Of a stretch of 51,169 nucleotides of DNA, positions 43,701 to 51,169 are shown piece after piece (the first letter of the stretch is position 1; each line of letters starts with the position of its first letter). Position numbers and translations under genes: made by a program. Under the pieces are notes generated by a model. That model did not search any database and had not been told where the DNA came from. It was given only the letters and a program-made list of their open reading frames with translations. The stretch spans positions 1 to 51,169 of the forward strand of contig AJFK01000357.1 of the NCBI GenBank assembly GCA_000467715.1, read 5' to 3'. The DNA comes from Hysterium pulicare CBS 123377. Taxonomy: Eukaryota > Ascomycota > Dothideomycetes > Hysteriales > Hysteriaceae.

Positions 43701-45965
43701 TTGACGAATGGCAGAACAAACATGCCGAGGCTCTTTCGGCGAGGACGGCTGCTGAGGAGGAATTTGCTAAAGACTTGGAGATTCTTCGTGGTGAGAAGGA
43801 TGCACTTTCGAAACAACTTAGCGAACTTGAGAAGACTCATGGCGATATACTTGCTCAGCATGCTTCGTCTTCGGAGAGCAACACAGGCGCTCTCGACAAG
43901 CTACGGGAGGAGCTCGAAGCCAAGACGAATGCTTTGGACAATCTCGAGAGCAAATATGCTACATTACTCAACGAGAATGTAACTGCATCCGAAACTCATA
44001 CCAGCGCTCTGGATAGCCTACGGGCGGAGCTCGAAACCAAAACGAATGATTTCAACAATCTTGAAAGCAAGTACACTGTATTAGTCGACGCGAATTCAAC
44101 CGAATCCGAAACTCATCTCGACGCTCTTGACAACCTCCAGGCCCAGCTCGAAGCCAAGACGACTGATTTGGCTGACCTCAAGAGCAAATATACCGCATTA
44201 GTCGACGAGAATGCTGCTAAGTTCGAAACAGATACTGGTGCTGTCGACGATCTGCGGTCGGAACTCAAGACCAAATCAAATGAATTGGAAAAGCTCCAGG
44301 AAGATTACTCGGCTCTTCAAGAGCAAATGGATCAGACGTCAAAGGATTACATGCAGGACCTTACGTCGTTGAAGGAAGAGCTGGAGTCGACACATAAAGC
44401 CCGTCTTGAGGAGTTGTCGGTTGAGCGAGAGGCGCTTGCGAACGAAAAGGCTACCGCTGATCAGGAGCATGCTGATGCCATTACCTATCTGACCGACTCT
44501 CTTAAAGGTGATCACGAGAAAGCGTTAGCAGAGCTTCAGTCGAAACATGACTCAGTTGTCGATAAGCTTGCCAAAATGGATCAGGAGCATGAGGATGCTA
44601 TTGCCCTCCTCAGGGAAGAACTCAAGGATGGCCACTCTAACGACTTGGTTAGCTTGAAGGCCCAACTTGACGAGGTGCAGAAGACACACACAGGGCTCCT
44701 AGAACAGAAGCAAGCAATGGAGCAAGCTCACGAAGAAGCGATATCCGAGCTCATGGAAGGAATGGCTTCGAGCCAGTCAGATGCACTTCAATCCCTTCAA
44801 AAGAAACACGACGCGCTTGTGGCTCAGATAACGGAGATGGAGACGAAGCATGCAGACGAGATTGAGATAGTGCGAACAGTACGAAACGACGACCACAATC
44901 GAGCACTCATAGAGTTGCATGAGAACCAAGCCGACCTGATTGAGAGAGTAAAAGCCGACTTGATTAGCGACCACCGCCAAGCAATCGTAGGATTGCATGA
45001 GAACCATGCCGATATGATCGAGAAAACAAAATCAGATTTGCTTCGCGACCACGGCCAAGCACTCGAAAAGTTGCGTGAGAAGCATTCTGCCGACCTTGCT
45101 GCTGTAAATGGAGATGTTGACAATTATTCGTCTCAACTTCGAGGTCTCGATGCTGCGAAGGAGGTTCTCTCTCAAGCCTGGCTTGCGGAGGTTCAGGATA
45201 TTCGGGGTCGATTGAGTAAGGAGGAGCTGCAGGATTCCATTCCAGAAGGTTTGACGAATCTGCCATTTGATGAAGAACGCAACTTCATATATAACCATGA
45301 CTCAGCAATAACGCCTCTTGCGCAGCTTGTTTACAATCTCATGGAGCAGATCCATCATCTTAGAATCGAGTTTGAAAGTGTTAAAGTCCAACGACAGCAA
45401 CTTCTAGACCAGATTAACGACCAAGACACCGCCATGGATGCTGCTCGAACGGAACTTCGTGAGGCTGAGGATAGAATCGAGGTTATGAAGACCGAAGTGG
45501 TGAAGAAGCATTTGGCGAAGGTCGAGCCGTTAGAGAAAGAAAATGGGCAACTCAAGGAGCAGGTCGAGCGTTTGCAGGCTATTCTCAATGCTGGCAATCG
45601 CGTCGCCCGCGCCGCTGCTATGGTCGGCGAACCCAGAGCTATCGACAGTGTCGCCGAGGGAGACGAAGAGGAGGGAGCTGAAGAGGAGGGAGCTGAGAAT
45701 GCGGAGGAAGGTCATGCCGCTGACATCGATGAGTTCTTGAAAGGTTCGTCCGAAAATGCAGGGCCTCCGCGCGAGGTTCTTGGAACTGTCAGCATTACCC
45801 AGCTATCATGAACACGAGTATATGCTAACAAGGTGGTAGCAGCTGGCGGCCATGCAGGAGTCCCTTAGGCAGCTTAGCGATCTGAACGACGATGCCCTAC
45901 TCGAAAGCTCCCGAACGGCAGCGAAGCTTGCATCAAATGCGGGTCTGAATGAGGATGTTGATTGA
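40770..45965 (+). CDS. Large coiled-coil protein with basic Ser/Thr-rich head
   Basis: Three exons, 40770-41569, 41635-45787 and 45840-45965, give 1692 residues. Residues 1-330 are Ala/Ser/Thr/Pro/Lys-rich and basic, disordered, like microtubule- or DNA-binding heads. From about 340 (VDIMHDFFKETNAREQLKEE) almost to the end the protein is heptad-patterned coiled coil rich in E, K, Q and L. Inside it lie four 39-residue repeats (43871-44338) and two to three 26-residue repeats (from 44894). The tail has an acidic patch (GDEEEGAEEEGAE), and the last exon adds QLAAMQESLRQLSDLNDDA. The last intron (52 nt) has a weak GTCAGC donor but a good TGCTAAC branch. Reading through it gives a stop at 45809-45811, so two C-termini are possible. 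Similar Pezizomycotina proteins are often labelled 'M protein repeat'. A cytoskeletal or septal scaffold is a guess. Confidence 0.85.
43871..44338 (+). repeat. Four 117-bp in-frame repeats in the coiled coil
   Basis: Copies start at 43871, 43988, 44105 and 44222, exactly 117 nt apart. Each encodes 39 residues with a pattern like SETHxxALDxLRAELExKT followed by NLESKYTxLVDEN. Divergence at the DNA level shows they are not recent, except for conserved cores. The 39-residue period is not a multiple of 7, so each copy shifts the heptad. Confidence 0.85.
44894..45075 (+). repeat. 78-bp in-frame repeats in the coiled coil
   Basis: Units start at 44894, 44972 and 45050 (78 nt apart; the third is partial). 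Each encodes about 26 residues around LHENxADxIExxKxDLxxDH. They are distinct from the 117-bp set about 560 nt upstream. Confidence 0.8.
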
Positions 45966-46771
45966 TGCGTGCTAGGCGGCTTTGGTGTTGTTGAGGGAGT
46001 GGATTTTTCTTGGCGCCATTTTCATTTCTTCTGCCTCAATTTGAAAATACCCTCCTCGTCGTCAAGTTGCAACACATACCCTCTACGAGCTTTTAATTGG
46101 CATTCCTTCTTTATGGGCTACTTTGCTTTTTGTATACTATACCCCTTTGCAGCACATTTCCAAATGGATGATAGGCCTCACGGCTCTGAGGACCCCGGTG
46201 AGGGTCTCAATAAACTACGATTGAGTCAAACCCAGCTCTCACTCACCTTGCGTTTCTGCACTATGTGTCTACTCTCACTACAAGCCAGGCTCAGTCTGAT
46301 TCGCAGTCCTTGTTCCCATCGCTCTGCATTCCCTTCAAGCACAGGCCATAGGTTAGAGGAGGTAGATTGATAGACTATGGACACCAGGTGATGTGAAGGC
46401 AATCGTACAAACATGTAATGCAAGCTAGCCCTCCCATATGAAGCTGACGAGAAGGACCTACCCACACCGCGCAGTTCTAGCAAATGCATGATTCGTCATC
46501 TAGACAGTCCTGAGATCCCACCGGCGGATGCCTGCCTACATGGGACCCATCCCTACCCTCTTGCTTTTACGGATTTGCCGCACGAACAACATAGAGTCCA
46601 GCTACTCCCCAAGCACGTACAGTATACAAGATGTTTGCTCACTCGGTTTGCAGCCGGGACCTTTCGTTTACCTACTCTGTCTATCTAGCCTAGTCTTATT
46701 TCCTGAATACTGGATTGCTACAGCCGAAATATGTATAGACAGAGCAGAAGACTATAGACAGGCATCGCAAC
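45966..46771. other. Intergenic between convergent genes
   Basis: 3' flanks of the coiled-coil gene (+) and the sugar transporter (-). No gene is seen. Confidence 0.5.
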
Positions 46772-48445
46772 TCAAACCTTCTCAAGATGCTGGACCGCGC
46801 CATCCTTCTCCTCGTTCCTCTTCTCTTCCTCCGCCATAGCCTTCGCATACTGCGCCTCCTCCTCAGCCGTCGCATGATAATAACGCACCGCAACCGCCTC
46901 GCCAAAAGCCGCATTAATATCCTCCAAACTCCTCTGCTTAGTCTCGGGAAACAAAAAGTACACATTCCACCAATGCAAGAAAGTCGGGATGATCAGCACC
47001 AAGAAGAACTTCCACTTAATCTTATCCAAGGCGATAGGACCAGCTACGAGCAGGATAATAGCGCCGATATAGAGCCCGACCATCCCGACAGCCATGCCTT
47101 GAGAACGGATATGTGTGGGAAAGATCTCGGCCAGATAGAGATATTGGCTTGCGTCAAGGAACGTGCTCCAGAAGAAGATGAACAGGAAGATGAAAAAGAC
47201 AGCCGCTTTCTGGCCTGCCGTATTCGACGTCCCGAGATATCTCGCTTGCATGGCTGCCTCAAAACAAAGCGTCATACACAAACCGGCCAAGCCAATAAGC
47301 ATGAACGTCCTCCGACCGATCCGATCGATGAAGAGAGCCGTGAATATATTACCCGGGAAGGAAAGCGTGACCCAGAGCGCGGAAAGAAGAAGAGGCATGA
47401 ACGTTGCCATTCCGAGGGATGCGTAGAGCAGGACGCCGTAATTTGCAATGATCAGTACGCCTGTGAACTGATTGCCGAGCATCAGGCTGAATCCCACATA
47501 CGCACGCCTTCGATTCGGAGCCGTCTTGAAGATTTCCCACGAAGTAGTTTTCGCCTGGATCTGCCGATCCAACTCAACCTGTTTCCTCATCTGGTAGAAT
47601 TCTTTGTTCGCTTGGATTTCGTGGGCGTCGCCTTGTCGGTGGTGTAAGCGTTTGAGAATGGAGCGCGCTTCTTCGGGTCGATCGACGGAGAGGAGCCAGC
47701 GTGGGGAAAAGGGAAGCCAGGGGGAGAAGGCGAGAAGCATGAGTGCGGGTACGGCTTGGAAAGAAAGGGGGAAACGCCAGGCGAAAGAGGAGGGGGAACC
47801 GGAGGCGGAGACAAAGTAGCAACCGAAACCTATCCAAGCAGACAGGGAGTAGCCCATTGCGAACATTATACCGTGCATAGAAACCTGGATTTCTGCCGTC
47901 AGCATACTGGGCGATAGGAAAGAGAAAAACTTGACCTGGGTAGCTTACCATAAAACCACGAGACTCCGGCGTCGACACCTCAGCTTGATACCTTTCTGAA
48001 CGTTAGAACAACTTAGAGAGGAGATAGGCTGTCAAACTTACATGGGAATGACAGTAATCAACATCCCCACACCCCAACCGGATATAAATCTAGCAACCAG
48101 GAACATAGCAACATCCACACTCCCCGCACACAACGCCGCGCCAATAATGGATATAAGACATCCCAATTGTATACTCCGCAGCCGACCATACTTCGACGCC
48201 GTCCACGATGTAAAGACCGCCGCAATGGCAGATCCGGCTGAGTTTACGCCATTGAAGGCGCCAATTAGCTGAGCGGTATGTGCGTACCCGGGTTCGTCTT
48301 GCGCTGCCATGTGTAGGTCCTTGTAGAAAGAGGGTTGGCCGATTGTGGAGGAGATGACTGACATGCCATAGCTGCAGCAGGTGGAGCCGAGAGCGGCTGC
48401 TATGACGACGATAAGGTTGAAAGAGTTGGGAATGAGTTTGCCCAT
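46772..48445 (-). CDS. MFS sugar transporter
   Basis: Exons 48445-48042, 47991-47949 (43 nt) and 47884-46772 give 519 residues, the usual length of fungal sugar porters. The small middle exon encodes YQAEVSTPESRGFM, the conserved YxxE...R-G segment after helix 4. Other signatures are ASKYGRLRSIQLG (motif A), PFSPRWLL, DRIGRRTFMLIG, LAEIFPTHIRSQGMAVG, and PETKQRSLEDIN after helix 12, matching the PETKG signature. It imports a sugar by proton symport at the plasma membrane; the fungal lactose/hexose group is the nearest in general look. The substrate is not predictable. The upstream region has two CreA-like motifs, suggesting carbon catabolite control. Confidence 0.93.
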
Positions 48446-48936
48446 TTTGGGGATATAAAACTGACTTCAAATGCTAACTTTTAGGAAAGAAGAAAGGAGA
48501 GAGATCAAAAACAAGACAGGAAGGAAAAGCTAAAGAGCTGATGGTGATAGCAGACGTAGCGCCGTATCCGATCTTATACTTAGACCGGCGATTAGACATT
48601 ATGGGCATCGGATACATCCTAACTCGAACACAGAGAGTCAGCATCAGAGTTCTGTGGTAAGGTGGGGATGGGATCGACGCCCAGATGCGGGGATATAACG
48701 GTGCCGATCTTAGGTCAGCAGGGTCTAGAGGCTAGACTCCTGACAGCATTCAACAACCTCTAACTCTTCCCTTTTCTTAGACAGCTGAAAGTAAGAAGAG
48801 GTACAGAAGAAAGACAGCTATGCTCTGATGGATGCGAACTGGATTTCAAGCGTATAACGGAGCGCAAATGGGATAGGGAAACAGCAGGGACATGCTACGA
48901 ACCTATTGGGGGCAGTTGAAGCATTCAGACATCTTC
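48446..48936. other. Upstream region of the sugar transporter
   Basis: About 490 nt of non-coding sequence. It includes GTGGGG at 48662-48667 and GCGGGG at 48687-48692. It also takes the 3' end of the acidic-protein gene, which is on the same strand. Confidence 0.5.
48662..48692 (+). promoter_or_regulatory. Two CreA-like SYGGRG motifs
   Basis: GTGGGG (48662-48667) and GCGGGG (48687-48692) both fit the SYGGRG consensus of the carbon catabolite repressor CreA/CRE1. They lie 25 nt apart, about 220 nt upstream of the sugar transporter ATG. Paired sites favour function, but six-base motifs occur often by chance. Confidence 0.3.
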
Positions 48937-49461
48937 CTACTCGGAAGAGCCTTCTGCAGGAATAGTGGTAGGTTGGCCCTCCACAGCCTGGGCTGTGGAT
49001 GGATCATTGTTGTCCTCATCCTCCTCCTCTCCTTCCCTCTCCTCCCTATCTCCCTCCTCCTGCTCTCCGGCCTCCTCTTCTCCAGCTTCTTCGCCTTCTC
49101 TCTCTTCTCTCTCTTCTTCCTCTTCTTCTCTCTCTTCCTCCTCATTTCCCCCCTCCTCTCCACCAGCCTCTTCACCTCCAGCTTCTTCCTCCTCCTCCCC
49201 CTCATCATCATAGTCCTCATCAATCTCCCCCGAAATGTCCCTCGCCGCCCTCTCAAACACCCTTGGCGGCGCATCCGTCCAATGCGGCCCGATATCCGTT
49301 TCCTCGGTGCCGGCTCGAGGAGGGGCGTGGCCGTTGGTAGGAGGAGGTGCGGACTGGGAGTCCTCTTCTTCCTGCGAGGCCGAGGACTGAGAGGCAAAGA
49401 GGGAGGAGCCACGCTCGCTGAAAGGGGATGGAGAGCGCGAGGGAGGGTCTCGGGCGGGCAT
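48937..49461 (-). CDS. Low-complexity acidic protein
   Basis: ATG at 49461 (MPARDPPSRSPSPFSERGSS) reads 174 residues to a stop at 48937. The first 60 residues are Ser/Pro-rich. A short more complex core (ETDIGPHWTDAPPRVFERAA, then RDISGEIDEDYDD) lies near the middle and is the only part likely to be conserved. The next 70 residues are almost entirely Glu and Gly with Arg. The Glu tract comes from a purine-rich GAG/GAA run (49019-49215), which also opens the other frames. The frame is open to about 49566 without an ATG. No family is recognised; a nuclear or chromatin-associated acidic protein is possible. It is divergent from the F-box gene. Confidence 0.55.
   Translation of the reverse strand: MPARDPPSRSPSPFSERGSSLFASQSSASQEEEDSQSAPPPTNGHAPPRAGTEETDIGPHWTDAPPRVFERAARDISGEIDEDYDDEGEEEEEAGGEEAGGEEGGNEEEEREEEEEEREEREGEEAGEEEAGEQEEGDREEREGEEEDEDNNDPSTAQAVEGQPTTIPAEGSSE
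49019..49215. repeat. Purine/pyrimidine-asymmetric GAG/GAA-type tract
   Basis: About 200 nt in which the plus strand is nearly all C and T (CTC, CTT and TCC units) and the minus strand nearly all G and A. It encodes the poly-Glu part of the acidic protein. Such tracts can form triplex DNA and vary in length between strains. Confidence 0.75.
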
Positions 49462-49827
49462 TCTGTTGGGCGAGGCGCTGGGGGTTCGGTGGAGGTGTGG
49501 ATGGGGTGGCGAGATGGGTTCTGCTGTTGGATGTCTGTTGTTTTGAGGTGGGTTCGCTGTTGGCAAGGTGCGAGAAGGGTCTTGAAGGTAAGCTGGTATA
49601 GGGTGAGGTGTGTATACAACTTAAAGAGAGGGTTTTGAGGTGAGTCTTGGCAAAATAAAAGGAGAGTGCAGGCACGTGAGCCAAGCCTGGTTACAGTGAA
49701 TGGTAAACCTACCTATTTCGACCACCTGCTAAGCGAGAGTTCACATACATCCGCTACGAGATCTGCTCTCGAATCCTTCCCTAGACACGCGGTATATTGA
49801 ACCTCAGTCCTATACAAGATACGAAGG
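49462..49827. other. Divergent promoter region, acidic protein and F-box gene
   Basis: 366 nt between two start codons facing apart. No extra gene is seen. Confidence 0.5.
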
Positions 49828-50703
49828 ATGCCGCCTCCTAACAAGTTTCTTCTATCCACAATCTGCGCCGCCGATACAGCGTGCAACGCCAGAGCTCTCA
49901 AGCTAATAGGCCACCGCGGTGCACCAGAGCCTTCCCCTTCTCCTGACACCCCAGAGATCGGTACTCATACACCTAAATCAGCCAAACCAGCCAAGGACAC
50001 CTCATCCCGCATCCTGCTCTCCCCTTTCTCTCGTAGCTGCGAAGCCTCCTCCCCCAACTCCGCCGCCTCAACAGTCGGAAACCTAGTCGAAATCATGGAC
50101 ATAATCTTCTCCTTCCTCCCCGTCATCGACATCCTGCGCCTCCGAGCCGTCTGCCGCCTCTGGGGACGCATGATAACCAGCTCTATAGTCGTGCAACGCG
50201 CCCTCTGGACCAAGCCCTCACGAAACATGCTTCCATTCGTCCAGGTCCCCTCGACTCCGCGCTACTTCGCCCAGGTCTTCAAGCAGGGCCGTCACGAGCT
50301 CGTTGGACCCCTTAGAAAGCCTGTCAATAAACCGCCTTTCTTACCGGTGTTTGTGGAGGTTCAGTGGCATCCGCTTATCCAGATCTTCACGCAGACGGCT
50401 TATTCGTGGCGGAGTGAGTCGATTTTGGCGATGCAGATGAAGGAGAGCGTGGTTAGGAGGTTGTTGGAGGCGCCGAGGGGACTGTGGGAGGATATGTTGG
50501 TTGCGCAGCCTCCTGTCGCCAATGTGAGGATTATCGGGGATCCGTGGATGGTGCTTGGGAGGGATGGGAAAAGGGGGATTACGATGGGGCAGTTGAGGGG
50601 GTTCTTGAGGCTGTGTATGCAGCCGGATGGACGCGGAGTGAGTAAGGCGGCGTTGAGGCTGGAGCAGTTGTTGACATTTGGGGCTATTACCTTTTCGACT
50701 TAG
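49828..50703 (+). CDS. F-box protein
   Basis: Single exon, 291 residues, ATG at 49828. A Ser/Pro-rich N-terminus (35-85) precedes an F-box at about 88-125: VEIMDIIFSFLPVIDILRLR, then AVCRLWGRMI. It is followed by SSIVVQRALW, the usual continuation in fungal F-box proteins. The rest (130-291) has no known repeat such as WD40 or LRR, so the substrate side is unassigned. F-box proteins bind Skp1 and bring targets to SCF ubiquitin ligases. Similar short proteins with F-box and an unknown C-terminal part are numerous in Pezizomycotina. Confidence 0.85.
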   Translation: MPPPNKFLLSTICAADTACNARALKLIGHRGAPEPSPSPDTPEIGTHTPKSAKPAKDTSSRILLSPFSRSCEASSPNSAASTVGNLVEIMDIIFSFLPVIDILRLRAVCRLWGRMITSSIVVQRALWTKPSRNMLPFVQVPSTPRYFAQVFKQGRHELVGPLRKPVNKPPFLPVFVEVQWHPLIQIFTQTAYSWRSESILAMQMKESVVRRLLEAPRGLWEDMLVAQPPVANVRIIGDPWMVLGRDGKRGITMGQLRGFLRLCMQPDGRGVSKAALRLEQLLTFGAITFST

Positions 50704-51169
50704 GAGGACGATGATGAGGTAGATGGATAGTGAGAGGGATGGGAGGGGTTCATCTTCTGCATGTCATGACATTTTGGAGGGTTATACAGGGTTCACATGT
50801 GCCGGAGGTTGAGAGGCTTCTTTGGCTTGCTGGTAACCTGGAGTTAAGGAGTCATGGAGGGGTTCGACTGTGCTGAGAGATGACACAGGGTTGGAGATCT
50901 TTATGTAGATTTATATGAAAGGAGTCTGGAGGCTCTCTGATATTACGTATGTGGTTGTAAGCGTCTAGTTAAATCTGAAACTAGAGATAGAGAGATGAAC
51001 GATAAGTAAGATTTATTAGAAACAAGAGTCTTGATAATATATATTTTTTTTTGCCTATAATGAAACGACCTTCATAAAAAGTACCCACAAATATATCACA
51101 CCCAGCCCATCCACCAGATCAAAGCCTCGCCTCCCCCCTCCCACTCCCCCTCTCCCCCTCAACAACAGC
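50704..51169. other. 3' flank, no gene seen
   Basis: G-rich then AT-rich sequence with a T9-like run near 51044-51053, and a C-rich end at the window edge. It may contain the poly(A) site of the F-box gene. Confidence 0.5.

Noticed and set aside
46787-47647. 286-codon plus-strand frame
   Set aside because: It is antisense to the sugar transporter, whose motifs are unmistakable. The Arg/Glu/His-rich product is a shadow.

Overview
This window looks like nuclear DNA from a filamentous ascomycete (Pezizomycotina). Genes carry short GT-AG introns, mostly 47-116 nt, with TGCTAAT or CTAAC branch-like motifs, and 5' leaders are C/T-rich. The gene set includes a HET-domain protein, kinase-like proteins of the fungal signalling type, an HP1 orthologue, CCT5 and MFS transporters. 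A Leotiomycetes source is possible, but that is only an impression from gene content. No rRNA, tRNA, transposon or CRISPR array was recognised. Splice sites were placed by eye, using reading frame and family conservation.

Layout. 1-6062: no convincing gene. 6063-7854 (+): regulator-like protein with an AreA-type N-terminal motif and a DUF3295-like C-terminus. 9551-13801 (+): a 14-exon gene for a CCCH / RWD-like / CHY zinc-finger protein, which appears only as fragments if introns are ignored. 16296-19404 (-): CCT5 chaperonin subunit, 9 exons, two of its introns unusually long. 19885-20874 (+): HP1-type heterochromatin protein, divergent from CCT5. 21860-22003 (-): a 47-residue membrane microprotein.

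23441-31391: an accessory island resembling fungal allorecognition or programmed-death loci. It holds an intact pseudokinase (+), then on the minus strand a frameshifted pseudokinase paralogue, a frameshifted active-type Ser/Thr kinase, and an intact HET-domain gene. Only the two middle genes show homopolymer frameshifts, which suggests real decay rather than general sequencing error.

32362-33066 (-): MsrB methionine sulfoxide reductase. 33572-35573 (-): ZIFL-like MFS transporter. 37510-39147 (+): DHA1-like MFS transporter. 39549-39740 (+): a second small single-pass membrane protein. 40770-45965 (+): a 1692-residue coiled-coil protein with internal 117-bp and 78-bp repeats. 46772-48445 (-): sugar transporter. 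48937-49461 (-): low-complexity acidic protein. 49828-50703 (+): F-box protein.

Most of the window is housekeeping genes in no shared pathway. The functional groupings supported by layout are the kinase/HET island, the divergent CCT5-HP1 pair, and the transporter-rich 33-48 kb stretch.
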